64,000 nucleotides of DNA from Lacrimispora indolis DSM 755 (GTDB taxonomy: Bacteria; Bacillota; Clostridia; Lachnospirales; Lachnospiraceae), in contig NZ_AZUI01000001.1 of NCBI RefSeq assembly GCF_000526995.1, forward strand, positions 6,319,702 through 6,383,701, in the 5' to 3' direction. This document shows, one piece after another, positions 21,796 through 30,187 of the stretch; the stretch's first letter is position 1, and each line of letters opens with the position of its first letter. Position numbers and translations under genes: made by a program. The notes under the pieces were generated by a model, which did not search any database, was not told the DNA's origin, and saw only the letters and a list, made by a program, of their open reading frames with translations.

Positions 21796-23184
21796 CTACT
21801 GCGCAATCGCTGAATCATCAAATCCCATGACTACAGTTGCCGCAACAGACACCGCAAACGTCACTCCAATGGCAATGATGATCGCCAGCATGGTGTCCAT
21901 AAAAATCGGAATGGCCAAAATACTGGAATAGCCTAAGGTATACGCTTTTGCTCCCATAATTCCTGCCGCAGCTCCACCTGCAAGCCCGCCGGCAACCACT
22001 GCATAAAGGGGCTTTTTAAGCCTTAAGTTGATTCCGTAAATTGCCGGTTCGGAAACGCCTGAAACAATAGCGCCAATTGCCGCTGAAATTGCTTCCGAGC
22101 GGAGCTTCTTATTCTTTGTGCGGATGGCGACTCCCGTGCAGGCACCGCCTTCTGCAATATTATGTAAGATCCATGCAGGCCTGAAGAAGTTATCGTAACC
22201 GGTATTAGCCAGCAGCTCGGTCATAGGCGCTACAAACAGCATATTCATGCCGCCCATAACGATAAACGGCCATACTGCTGCCAATAACCCGATGGCAACA
22301 CCTCCTGTCACATCGTAAATCCCTACAAAAATACTTACAATATAATTACCTGCAATGGTTCCAAGAGGAGCCAGAACAACCATAACAATGGGCATTGCAG
22401 CCGCCAGGGTAAAAAGAGGAGCAAATACGGACCGCAAAACCCCAGGTATCACTTTATAGAAGAATTTTTCCAAACGGGCGGCCAGCAGCGCAGATAAAAT
22501 TGCCGGAAGCAGAGTATTGGAATAGCTTACCAGGGTAACGGGTAGGCCAAAGATGGTCACCGCCTGATCCCCGCCGATCAACTGGACAAAATTAGGGTAA
22601 AGCAGCATCAATGCCATGGCCATGGCAAAGGCCGGGTTAGACTTAAGGGTACGGGAAGCACCGTAGGCGATAAAGACCGGCATAAAGTAAAACGGCACAT
22701 TGGACATAAAATTAAACATCATATATGTGGTATTTCCAGTCACATCAGGCCAGAAGTATGCACTTAAGCCCAACGCAACCTTCAGCATACCGGCTCCGTA
22801 CAGCACCGTAATAAAGGGTGTTAATGTGGCTGATAAAAACTGAATGACCTTTCCCAGATAATAGCCAAAGCCTGATGTTTTTCCGGGTGCCACATCTTCC
22901 TTATGGTACTCTTCTACCTCATCGTCCGTTTCCAGTCCATATTCTTTTACTACATATTCAAATACCGGAAATAAATTAGGGCCTAAAACAATCTGATATT
23001 GTCCGGAACCAAATACTACCCCCAGGACCCCATCAATTTTTTTAATTTCCTCGGTATCTGCCTTTTCCACATCCTTTAAAATAAACCGAAGCCTTGTAAC
23101 ACAATGGGTCACACTATGAACATTATCCTTTTCACCTATAAGCTTCATAATAGAATCTGATAATTCTTTCACATTCACTGCCAT
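21796..23184 (-). CDS. PTS beta-glucoside-family EIIBC permease
   Basis: 462-residue fused EIIB-EIIC. The N-terminal EIIB domain has phosphocysteine C28 in THCVTRLRF; the membrane EIIC domain (about 100-460) shows SGVSEPAIYGINLRLKKP and the GGMNMLFVAPM region typical of the sucrose/beta-glucoside branch. Because it lacks the BglF-type C-terminal EIIA domain, the separate EIIA gene just downstream must supply it. Co-occurrence with an antiterminator of the LicT/BglG class and a GH1 enzyme points to an aryl-beta-glucoside or beta-glucoside substrate. Confidence 0.94.
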   Translation of the reverse strand: MAVNVKELSDSIMKLIGEKDNVHSVTHCVTRLRFILKDVEKADTEEIKKIDGVLGVVFGSGQYQIVLGPNLFPVFEYVVKEYGLETDDEVEEYHKEDVAPGKTSGFGYYLGKVIQFLSATLTPFITVLYGAGMLKVALGLSAYFWPDVTGNTTYMMFNFMSNVPFYFMPVFIAYGASRTLKSNPAFAMAMALMLLYPNFVQLIGGDQAVTIFGLPVTLVSYSNTLLPAILSALLAARLEKFFYKVIPGVLRSVFAPLFTLAAAMPIVMVVLAPLGTIAGNYIVSIFVGIYDVTGGVAIGLLAAVWPFIVMGGMNMLFVAPMTELLANTGYDNFFRPAWILHNIAEGGACTGVAIRTKNKKLRSEAISAAIGAIVSGVSEPAIYGINLRLKKPLYAVVAGGLAGGAAAGIMGAKAYTLGYSSILAIPIFMDTMLAIIIAIGVTFAVSVAATVVMGFDDSAIAQ

Positions 23185-23249
23185 AAGTTTCCTCCTAAAT
23201 ATTATTTATAATGTAAACCGTACTGCGCACATACGATTCCTTATCCCTT

Positions 23250-24089
23250 TTATTTTTTCAATAATCTCCGGATATGGATGAATAAATAAAGCTTATCGTC
23301 ATCACCCATTTGATATTTATATTTATTCAGAATGTACATTTCAATATTTTGAACGATTTCGTGGATCGCCGGAAACTCCACCTCAAACCTTTGAAGCATG
23401 GAATTGTTTTCATGGCTTAGCTCCTGGGAATTTAAAAGCACCTTTCTCATGAAGAACTTCAAATGAATGATGAACCGGGAGTAATCGAAGGACTCCTCAT
23501 CCGGTTCAATGTGGAGGCTTTCCGTAACAATATTTGCCAGATCCCTCACCCCATACATGATTTCAAGAGTCTTTTGGCCTCTCTGATTGCTTGCGTTGAT
23601 GATATGAAATGCGATGGTGCTGGCTTCCTCATAATCCAGTTGAATCTTATATTTTTCATTGATCATATCCACCAATTCACGGCCAATCTTATATTCCTCC
23701 TGGTAAAACCTTTTGATTTCTTCGCTTGCTATGCTGGGAAACAGCATGCCTTCTTCATACCTTACCAGAAGATAATGGATGTGGTCGGCCAGACTGACCG
23801 CCAAATTTTCATTTAATTTACGGTCAAGAGATATTTCCGCATGCTCCACCAATTTCATGGTAAGCTCGATCCTGTCAAAAGGGATCTCCTCCAATATGGT
23901 TACCAGCTTATTTTTCACCTGATTATTTATCTGAGCAAAAATCTTTATGATTTCATCGTCGGATAGGCATTCACGGACCTTATGGCGGAACCCGATCCCA
24001 TTCCCCACAGCAATGTACTCCTGCGTTTTGTTGTCCACCACAAACACAACATTATTATTAAGTATTTTTACAATTTTCCAACAGCCCAT
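23250..24089 (-). CDS. BglG/LicT-family transcriptional antiterminator
   Basis: About 279-residue RNA-binding regulator. An N-terminal CAT domain (MGCWKIVKILNNNVVFVVDN) binds a RAT site in nascent RNA, followed by PRD1 (about 70-165, with HAEISLDRKL and DHIHYLL) and PRD2 (about 175-279, with FIIHLKFFMRKVL and FIHIRR). PTS phosphorylation of PRD His residues would switch activity with the substrate of the adjacent EIIBC/EIIA. ATG at 24089 follows GGAGGG; the upstream in-frame extension is the leader carrying the terminator. It controls its own operon through that leader. Confidence 0.93.
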   Translation of the reverse strand: MGCWKIVKILNNNVVFVVDNKTQEYIAVGNGIGFRHKVRECLSDDEIIKIFAQINNQVKNKLVTILEEIPFDRIELTMKLVEHAEISLDRKLNENLAVSLADHIHYLLVRYEEGMLFPSIASEEIKRFYQEEYKIGRELVDMINEKYKIQLDYEEASTIAFHIINASNQRGQKTLEIMYGVRDLANIVTESLHIEPDEESFDYSRFIIHLKFFMRKVLLNSQELSHENNSMLQRFEVEFPAIHEIVQNIEMYILNKYKYQMGDDDKLYLFIHIRRLLKK

Positions 24090-24115
24090 AATTCCCTCCA
24101 AACGCAATAAAAAAA

Positions 24116-24146
24116 GGCAAAATCCTTCTTCCAGAAAGATTTTGCC
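24116..24146 (-). terminator. Leader terminator controlled by antitermination
   Basis: Perfect 9-bp stem (GGCAAAATC and complement, 13-nt loop) followed on the minus strand by seven T, located between the promoter and the antiterminator start codon. Confidence 0.88.
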
Positions 24147-24179
24147 CAATTTTTCATTTACGAAATATGGTAACAAGTC
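24138..24179 (-). promoter_or_regulatory. RAT-like antiterminator target overlapping the leader terminator
   Basis: On the transcript a TTGTTAC box (near 24170-24178) and a GGCAAAATC box (24138-24146) match the two conserved ends of ribonucleic antiterminator sites, and the second box is the 5' arm of the terminator. The spacing is longer (about 42 nt overall) than the usual 29-30 nt, so the site is either non-canonical or folds differently. Confidence 0.6.
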
Positions 24180-24190
24180 TTGATATTTGG

Positions 24191-24219
24191 ATTATAGCAT
24201 ACCCTTTTGGATTATGCAA
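24191..24219 (-). promoter_or_regulatory. Sigma-A promoter of the antiterminator operon
   Basis: TTGCAT (24214-24219) and TATAAT (24191-24196) on the minus strand with an exact 17-bp spacer; transcription would enter the RAT/terminator leader about 10 nt later. Confidence 0.88.
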
Positions 24220-24253
24220 ATCTTTTCTTTTGATTTCGCATTTTTTTACCGGA

Positions 24254-24517
24254 TCAAAGAGAAAGGCTATGAAAGAAAAAATCCTTCAACCGGTCATATG
24301 CCATGTCTTCGTCTTTGCCGGTAATCTCCACCCTTATGATATCACCGAATTTGATGTTCAGTCCCATAATTGCCACCACATCGGAAGCGTCAGCAGTTTT
24401 CCCATTAAGAGAAATAATAATCTTAGAGTCATACTTTTGGCTCTCCATTGCCAGCATTACTGCCGGTCTTGCATGGATCCCAAACTGTTCCTTTACTCCA
24501 TAATCAAATGTTTTCAT
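24254..24517 (-). CDS. HPr-like PTS phosphocarrier lacking Ser46 (Asp46)
   Basis: 87-residue HPr-family protein with His15 in GIHARPAV. Alignment without gaps to B. subtilis HPr places Asp at position 46 (ASDVVAIMGL), where HPr kinase would phosphorylate Ser. Asp mimics phosphoserine, so this form may be locked in a P-Ser-like state with weak phosphotransfer and possible CcpA-type co-regulator surface; this is inference. ATG at 24517 has GGGAGGG upstream. It lies just upstream of the antiterminator promoter, between two beta-glucoside loci, and may serve as a dedicated phosphocarrier. Confidence 0.9.
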   Translation of the reverse strand: MKTFDYGVKEQFGIHARPAVMLAMESQKYDSKIIISLNGKTADASDVVAIMGLNIKFGDIIRVEITGKDEDMAYDRLKDFFFHSLSL

Positions 24518-24606
24518 CGTCCCTCCCTGCACCCCTTTGCATTTCCTGTAAATAACCTTGGCGGACCATTGATACCTTCAATATTATTATGTATGCCAAA
24601 AAGAAT

Positions 24607-25095
24607 TTATAAAGTTATATAATGGGGAATAATATCTTCAAATTCTCCGTTTTTCATCTGAAACCCCTTTGGAATTACTCCTAATTGCGTAAAGCCCAAC
24701 TTTTTATATAAAGCCAAAGCAGAGACATTGCTGCTCACTACTGCATTGAATTGTAAAATTTTAAATCCTAAATCTTTTCCTTTGTCCATGGAATGGCATA
24801 CCAGACGCTCACCGATGCGATGCCCTCTCATACTGCTTTTGACAGCATAACTTGCATTGCAGATATGACCGCATCGTCCAATATTATTAGGGTGTAAGAT
24901 ATATAACCCCACGATATGATTGCTGTCATCAAAGGCTGCACCTGTAAAAGATTGTTGTCTGAAAAATTCTTTTCCTGTCTCTTGGTTTAAAATCTCTGTT
25001 TGAGGAAACGCAATTCCCTGCTCAACGATATCATTCCATATTTCTATTGATTGAGTGATATCTTTATCGCAGAATTCTCTTATTTCTATCTTCAT
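24607..25095 (-). CDS. GNAT-family N-acetyltransferase
   Basis: 162 residues of the phosphinothricin-acetyltransferase-like branch of GNAT enzymes. The acetyl-CoA-binding motif is RGHRIGERLVCHSM, with the preceding beta-strand YAVKSSMRG and a C-terminal ALYKKLGFTQLG segment. GGGAGG precedes the ATG. It probably acetylates a small amine, amino acid or antibiotic; the substrate cannot be told. It is not obviously linked in function to the flanking PTS genes. Confidence 0.87.
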   Translation of the reverse strand: MKIEIREFCDKDITQSIEIWNDIVEQGIAFPQTEILNQETGKEFFRQQSFTGAAFDDSNHIVGLYILHPNNIGRCGHICNASYAVKSSMRGHRIGERLVCHSMDKGKDLGFKILQFNAVVSSNVSALALYKKLGFTQLGVIPKGFQMKNGEFEDIIPHYITL

Positions 25096-25547
25096 CAGTC
25101 TTTTCCTCCCTCATATGAATTTTTATTGATTGAATTAATCTTAAAAACATTTTATCATATCTGTATGCAAAAGTCATTTCTTTACTGCTGTCTAAGCGGT
25201 ATATTATCTCAAAGCTTTGTTAAATATCTGACAATGCAATAGTCCAAGGAATAAACAAATTCATCAACCTTGTATTCATGGCAACCCTCTCCTGTCTTCA
25301 TCCTATCATCCGGGTAATTGAAACTCCATATGGAAAACTTCTCTAATGAATTGGGAAGTTTTCTCACAGGGATATAATTGCAGATCCCATACATGAAAAT
25401 ACCCTGCAGGCAAAACACAGCTTCTTTTTCTGTGCTTCAACTGCAGGGTACGATTTTCCACTCCATTCCGAAGGGCTGTTTTATTGATTTAATTATCTTC
25501 TTATATGTCTCGTCTTCAACTACATATCTTAATGCCTGACTCTCTTT
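25096..25547. promoter_or_regulatory. Intergenic region with GNAT promoter candidate and hairpin
   Basis: The gap between the RpiR gene and the GNAT gene holds no recognised gene. A 9-bp perfect inverted repeat (ACCCTGCAG at 25401-25409, CTGCAGGGT at 25441-25449) with a second inner CACAG/CTGTG stem is a candidate terminator for the RpiR gene. A minus-strand ATGACT/TAAAAT pair with 17-bp spacing near 25150-25180 may drive the GNAT gene. Confidence 0.45.
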
Positions 25548-26294
25548 TCATCCCTGTTTTCTCTGCACCGTCAGCTTAGCCAAAGCCTCTACAATATAAA
25601 CTGCCGGTATCTGGGAGGTTATATCCACCTTCATCTTCTTATAGTCCGTCCGTTCCCACTGGATATAATAAGATATATTGTGATCAGAAATTCTGGCCAA
25701 TGTGCTGTTTTTACTGTTGGTAATGGATACGACCGTACTGTTGCATTGCTTAATAATCTCTGAATTCTCAATGAGAATGTCTGTTTCCCCCTCCACAGAA
25801 AGAATAATAATAATGCTTTCTTTTGGAAATTCCAGATTAATGGGAAACATAGGATTATTGATTCCTGTGGCAAATATGCCCATATTGCAGAAATACCTGC
25901 CTGCATACTCGGCAATGATTCCTGAATTGCCTATTCCGAGAAAAATAATCTGCTTTTTTTCTGCTATAATATCGGCAACAAATTTAAGCTGTTCATGAAA
26001 GGATTCCGTCCCGATTCTTTGGAAAAAGTCTGAAATGGAACTGAAATCAAATCCCTGCCGGACCTTCTTTGTGCTCTCCTGCTCCATTTTAAACCGGATC
26101 TTAAACTCGGAAAAGCCATTGCAGTTTACTTTCCTGCAGAACCGGGTAATGGTCGTGGTGGAAACATGGGCCTCATTGGCAAACTCCCGAATGGTCATAT
26201 AAGGAATCTTCTCACTGTTCTTTAATATGAAATTATAAACCTCATAATCAAGTTCACTAAACTGGTTTAATACCTGATTAGAAAACATCATCAT
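25548..26294 (-). CDS. RpiR/MurR-family transcriptional regulator
   Basis: 248-residue sugar-phosphate-responsive regulator. The N-terminal HTH (residues about 35-75: TIREFANEAHVSTTTITRFC) is followed by a SIS domain (about 105-235) with IFLGIGNSGIIAEYAGRYF and SVEGETDILIENSEII, which would bind a phosphosugar. It has its own promoter and lies downstream of the GH4 phospho-beta-glucosidase gene, separated by a terminator; the GH4 promoter palindrome at 27871-27908 is a plausible target. Confidence 0.9.
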   Translation of the reverse strand: MMMFSNQVLNQFSELDYEVYNFILKNSEKIPYMTIREFANEAHVSTTTITRFCRKVNCNGFSEFKIRFKMEQESTKKVRQGFDFSSISDFFQRIGTESFHEQLKFVADIIAEKKQIIFLGIGNSGIIAEYAGRYFCNMGIFATGINNPMFPINLEFPKESIIIILSVEGETDILIENSEIIKQCNSTVVSITNSKNSTLARISDHNISYYIQWERTDYKKMKVDITSQIPAVYIVEALAKLTVQRKQG

Positions 26295-26347
26295 AATCTG
26301 CTACCGCCTTTTGTATTCATTGATAAAAGTTACAGGGTGTTTTTTTC

Positions 26348-26376
26348 ATTTTAACATAAAAGGACTGTATTTTCAA
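26348..26376 (-). promoter_or_regulatory. Sigma-A promoter of the RpiR gene
   Basis: TTGAAA (26371-26376) and TAAAAT (26348-26353) on the minus strand, 17-bp spacer, about 45 bp before the start codon. Confidence 0.75.
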
Positions 26377-26399
26377 TGAACAGGAATTCCATATCCATC

Positions 26400-26450
26400 A
26401 AAAGGAGTCATTGCAGCCAACGTTCCTATCAGCGTGCAATGACTCCTTTT
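26400..26450 (-). terminator. Terminator after the GH4 gene
   Basis: Perfect 16-bp inverted repeat (AAAAGGAGTCATTGCA and complement) with a 19-nt loop, 31 bp after the GH4 stop; the stem ends in TTTT on both strands. Confidence 0.8.
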
Positions 26451-26481
26451 ATAACAGGAAGCAGTAGAAATAAACAGATAC

Positions 26482-27864
26482 TTAACTGTTCTCAGCTTCC
26501 AGACGATCAATGATATCTTTAAACTGCGGTAAATGCTCCTTATGGGCGATCAGCAATTCATCCAACACTGTCTTTGCAATTTTACCGCTGGGAACCAGAG
26601 GATTTATGGTAAATGCCTGCTGAGCCATACCGTAATCACCGGTTACCGCGGCTTTAATGGTTGTCAGTTCCATGTCTTTCATTAACTGCAGCAAACCTCT
26701 GCTGGAAGGCTCAAAGGAACCCCAGGAAATCGGAACCGGACCGCCTGAAGTAATGATACTGCTCACTTCCACCACTACATCATCGGGCAGATCCGAAATA
26801 GCTCCATTATTTCTGGTGCTGACCACCATATGGGTGCGCTTGTCATTGTAAATGGAATTAATCAACTCACAGGCCGCGTCAGAATAGAACGCTCCGCCCC
26901 GTTTTTCTAACTGAGGCGGTTTGATGCTCAGATTGGGATCTTTATACAATTCAAACAATTCGGCTTCGGTACGTTTTACCAGTTCGGCACGGGTCTCTCC
27001 TTTTGCATAGGCTTCCAATTCTTCCTTCAGCATATCATCTGTAATATAATAATACCGATGGTACATGCAGGGAATAATTCCAAGATTACAAATCTGTTCC
27101 GGTAAAAATGAGATGTTTGGAATATTCTGTACTCCCGAATTTGCGCTGGTAAAGCTTTTCAGTGCGTTTTTCATATTCTCAACGCTGGTGTAAGCCTTTT
27201 CAAGTACCTCGCCGGTCTTTTCCTCGCCGGTTTTGTCCCATACCCTGTGCCAGTGAAAATGATTCAGACCGCCAAATCGGAAAAATAAATCCTCCTCGTT
27301 TTCTCTTAAAGCTCCTGCTGCAATCTTTCTGCAAAGAATAGGAACATTACATAAACCTACCACCTTGTCCCAATTGCCATAACGCATAACAGCTTCTGTT
27401 ACCATGCCGGAAGGATTTGTAAAATTAACAAGCCATGCATTGGGACACAGCTCTTTCATATCATCTACAATATCTAAAATGACCGGAATGGTGCGGAATG
27501 CCTTGAACATGCCTCCGGCGCCATTGGTTTCCTGGCCCAGAATTCCATGAGACAACGGAATTCTCTCATCTTTAATGCGCGCATCCAACAGACCTACACG
27601 GAACTGAGTGGTAACAAAATCAGCATCTTTTAGAGCCTCACGCCTGTCTAATGTCAAATGGATTTCCCAATCAAGGCCTGCTGCCTCCACCATACGCTTT
27701 GCCAGATTTCCGACAATCTCAAGCTTTTCTTTTCCTGCCTCAATATCCACCAGCCAGATTTCTTTAATGGGAAGGTGATCTTTCCTCTTAATGAATCCTT
27801 CCATTAATTCGGGAGTGTAGCTGGAACCTCCTCCAATGGTTACAATTTTAATTTTTTTATTCAT
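26482..27864 (-). CDS. GH4 6-phospho-beta-glucosidase (LicH/CelF-like)
   Basis: 460-residue NAD- and metal-dependent glycosidase that cleaves phosphorylated beta-glucosides by a redox elimination mechanism. The N-terminal Rossmann motif is IVTIGGGSSYTPEL. Metal ligands are visible as Cys in GLCNVPI and His in GGLNHFHW. NFTNPSGMVTEAV is the family segment after the sugar-binding Asn. AGGAGGG precedes the ATG but lies inside a long inverted repeat that also covers the -10 box. It is flanked by an RpiR regulator and the fructose-type PTS operon, with no transporter of its own, so it may use substrates brought in by the other beta-glucoside PTSs. Confidence 0.93.
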   Translation of the reverse strand: MNKKIKIVTIGGGSSYTPELMEGFIKRKDHLPIKEIWLVDIEAGKEKLEIVGNLAKRMVEAAGLDWEIHLTLDRREALKDADFVTTQFRVGLLDARIKDERIPLSHGILGQETNGAGGMFKAFRTIPVILDIVDDMKELCPNAWLVNFTNPSGMVTEAVMRYGNWDKVVGLCNVPILCRKIAAGALRENEEDLFFRFGGLNHFHWHRVWDKTGEEKTGEVLEKAYTSVENMKNALKSFTSANSGVQNIPNISFLPEQICNLGIIPCMYHRYYYITDDMLKEELEAYAKGETRAELVKRTEAELFELYKDPNLSIKPPQLEKRGGAFYSDAACELINSIYNDKRTHMVVSTRNNGAISDLPDDVVVEVSSIITSGGPVPISWGSFEPSSRGLLQLMKDMELTTIKAAVTGDYGMAQQAFTINPLVPSGKIAKTVLDELLIAHKEHLPQFKDIIDRLEAENS

Positions 27865-27870
27865 ATGCAG

Positions 27871-27908
27871 CCCTCCTTTTTGTAAAAATTATAATACAAA
27901 AAGGAGGG
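27871..27908 (-). promoter_or_regulatory. Perfect 14-bp inverted repeat over the GH4 promoter and ribosome site
   Basis: CCCTCCTTTTTGTA at 27871-27884 and its exact complement at 27895-27908, separated by 10 bp that contain a minus-strand TATAAT. One arm is the ribosome-binding AAGGAGGG of the GH4 gene. It could be an operator over the -10 box, or, for transcripts from further upstream, an RNA hairpin hiding the ribosome site. Confidence 0.7.
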
Positions 27909-27996
27909 TAAGAAAACAGAGTCAGCCCATTCAGTAACACAGCAAACCCTTTAGGTACATGTTTCTAAGAAAAGACACCCTGTATCTTTCGGAGAA

Positions 27997-28674
27997 TTAC
28001 TTTTCTCCTGCAGCCACCTGATCCACAAACGCCTTGATTTCCGCATCCTTACATCCTTCATAAAAGCAGTCCAGGAATCTTGGGATCATACATTCCCTTA
28101 CCAGCTGGGGATCCAAAGCCTTTAATGCCTCCAGAAGCGGCTTTGCCACCTGCTTTTTCACCTCAAAAAGAAGGTTGGCATTCCTGTTCTGAGCCTCTTT
28201 TCTGCCCTCCGGGTATCCCATACCCTTTGGCGAGCCAAACGCCTTGGTAAAAATATTGTTTAAGTTTAAATCCGCACCCCAGCCAAAGCCCTTGGCATAG
28301 GGAAGGGACAGGGCATTGCCGTTGTTGATCTGTAAAAACAGATAGGCATCCGTAGGCTCTATACAATAGCCGCACACAACCCCTGGATACATATTTAAGG
28401 ACATCAAAGCCCCCTGCCCGGTGCCGCAGCCGGTAACCACAAAATCAACTGCCCCAGAGTTTAAAAGAAGAGCAGCCTGAATGCCTAAGTGCAAATAGGT
28501 GAGCCTTGGGTTCTCCTTTGTATATGCCTCGGGCACATCCTGGTCTGATAAGGGTTTTTCCATGGCCGCGTTATAGACCTGATGGCCCATAGGCTCTGTC
28601 ACGGTTTTTAACTCCTTTAATATGATTTCGTTTTTAGGCGCCTGACTGAATTCATTTAATAATGCGATTTTCAT
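27997..28674 (-). CDS. RpiB/LacA/LacB-family sugar-phosphate isomerase
   Basis: About 225 residues, longer than the usual 145-150 of RpiB because of a C-terminal extension of some 70 residues (from SPKGMGYPEGRKEAQ). The core shows DFVVTGCGTGQGALMSLNMYPGV, the substrate-loop motif of aldose/ketose phosphate isomerases; Cys in this loop is the usual base. ATG at 28674 is favoured since an AAAGGA site then lies 9 nt upstream. It is the last gene of the fructose-type PTS operon, where it probably interconverts aldose- and ketose-phosphate forms of the imported sugar. Confidence 0.85.
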   Translation of the reverse strand: MKIALLNEFSQAPKNEIILKELKTVTEPMGHQVYNAAMEKPLSDQDVPEAYTKENPRLTYLHLGIQAALLLNSGAVDFVVTGCGTGQGALMSLNMYPGVVCGYCIEPTDAYLFLQINNGNALSLPYAKGFGWGADLNLNNIFTKAFGSPKGMGYPEGRKEAQNRNANLLFEVKKQVAKPLLEALKALDPQLVRECMIPRFLDCFYEGCKDAEIKAFVDQVAAGEK

Positions 28675-28706
28675 TTGCTCCATTCCTTTCCGTCTGTTTT
28701 CTTTGT

Positions 28707-29702
28707 CTAAACCTGTTTCTCTATGGCTTTGTCAGCATCTTCTCTCATCCGTAAAAAATCTTCCTGGGACAGAGGAATGTCCATGGATTTTGCCGTATCC
28801 TCGATCTGGGACAGCTTCCTTGCGCCGCAGAGCACATTAATATTGGGGGATACCATGGAGTTCCATCTGATGCAGAGATTTGCAAGACTGCATTGGTACT
28901 TATCAGTCAAATCCTTCCAGCCTGCCAGCATCTCATTTGCCGTCCTGATGTTCTCCGGCTTCCACCACGTCTTTCCGTCCCGTACCTCACCCTTTTTCGG
29001 TATATAATCATCCGGGACTTTCCCTGCCAGAAGTCCCTGTTCAATGGGGGAATAGGTCTGGAGGGTGATCCCGTTTTCCTCACAAAAAGGAAGGAAGCCT
29101 GTTTCAGCTTTCCGGTCCAGGATGCTGAGTTTTTCCTGAATGACATCCAGCTGTCCAGCCGCCACATAATCCTTAAGAACGGTCAGATCCACATTGGAAG
29201 CACCAATGGCACGGATCTTTCCTTCTTCCTTCATCTTTAAAAGCTCTCCCATGGTCTCTGTCACAGGGACTATGCCATAGGTCTTGCACTGCCAGTGAGT
29301 GTAGTATACATCAATGTAGTCGGTTCCCAGAGTTTTTAAGCTCAGTTCCAAATCTCTCCGAATGGCCCTGGGGGATAAGTCTCTGGAAATGGTATGGCCT
29401 TCTTTTGTGAAATGCACTTCCCCTCCATCGTCATACCACTGGAGGCCGCATTTGGTGGAAAGGATGACTCGGCTGCGGTCCGTCTGCTTTAACGCCTGCC
29501 CGATCACTTCCTCACTGTGCCCAAACCCATAGACCCTGGCAGTATCGATCCAGTTGATCCCAAGCTCCAGGCCTCTTAAAATGGTTTTCACCGACATCTC
29601 ATCGTCATTGGCTCCCCACCATTCTCCCCCGCCGATTGCCCAGCAGCCCAGTGCAAAGGCATTGGTCCTGATTCCTGATTTCCCTATCTCTCGCATTTCC
29701 AT
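28707..29702 (-). CDS. Aldo/keto reductase
   Basis: About 331-residue NAD(P)H-dependent (beta/alpha)8 oxidoreductase. The catalytic tetrad can be placed: Asp in NWIDTARVYG, Tyr in the same motif, Lys in ILSTKCG, His in VYYTHWQ. ATG at 29702 follows AAGGAGG; an in-frame ATG at 29753 overlaps the EIIA gene and lacks a site. It is embedded between the EIIA and isomerase genes of a sugar operon, so it probably reduces or oxidises a sugar or sugar phosphate of that pathway. Confidence 0.92.
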   Translation of the reverse strand: MEMREIGKSGIRTNAFALGCWAIGGGEWWGANDDEMSVKTILRGLELGINWIDTARVYGFGHSEEVIGQALKQTDRSRVILSTKCGLQWYDDGGEVHFTKEGHTISRDLSPRAIRRDLELSLKTLGTDYIDVYYTHWQCKTYGIVPVTETMGELLKMKEEGKIRAIGASNVDLTVLKDYVAAGQLDVIQEKLSILDRKAETGFLPFCEENGITLQTYSPIEQGLLAGKVPDDYIPKKGEVRDGKTWWKPENIRTANEMLAGWKDLTDKYQCSLANLCIRWNSMVSPNINVLCGARKLSQIEDTAKSMDIPLSQEDFLRMREDADKAIEKQV

Positions 29703-29724
29703 GGTCAAACCTCCTTGCCTTTCT

Positions 29725-30174
29725 TTATGAAAACGCATCCAGTAAATCATCATACGTGGACGCAGCCTGCAGCTTTCTCATGATGGCCTCATTTCCAAGC
29801 TTGCCTGCCAGCTCTGCGATCAGGCGCAGATGATCCTTTGCCCCGCCGCTGTCAGAAGGCACGGCAAACAGGAAAAAAAGGTCCACAGGTTCCTCGTCAT
29901 AGGACTCCCATTCCACCATCTGCTCTGTTCTTCCCACGGCAATTCCTACTTTATCCACAAAATCCGATTTGCCGTGGGGGATGGCCACATGTCCCCCGAT
30001 TCCAGTGATTCCTTCTTCTTCTCTTAAATACACATCCTTAATATAACCTTCCAGGTCCTCTACATATCCTGCTTTTTTAAGGAGTCCTGCCAGATGGCGG
30101 ATTACCTCATCCTTATTACATGCCTTCATTTCTAAATCAATGACCCTCTTATCCAGAATCTCTTTTACTGCCAT
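29725..30174 (-). CDS. PTS fructose-type EIIA component
   Basis: 149-residue EIIA of the fructose/mannitol family, with phosphorylated His67 in HVAIPHGKSDF and the following VGIAVGRTEQMVEW strand. It pairs with the separate EIIB and EIIC at 34634-33174 across the aldolase and regulator genes. GGGGAG precedes the ATG. Confidence 0.94.
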   Translation of the reverse strand: MAVKEILDKRVIDLEMKACNKDEVIRHLAGLLKKAGYVEDLEGYIKDVYLREEEGITGIGGHVAIPHGKSDFVDKVGIAVGRTEQMVEWESYDEEPVDLFFLFAVPSDSGGAKDHLRLIAELAGKLGNEAIMRKLQAASTYDDLLDAFS

Positions 30175-30187
30175 CTTGTTTCTCCCC

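Noticed and set aside
23250..24176. Longer N-terminus of the antiterminator starting at 24176
   Set aside because: The extension is encoded by the RAT/terminator leader and lacks a ribosome site; the CAT domain begins at 24089.
25209..25418. 69-codon minus-strand open frame between the RpiR and GNAT genes
   Set aside because: It contains part of a hairpin, no domain is recognised and the start context is poor.
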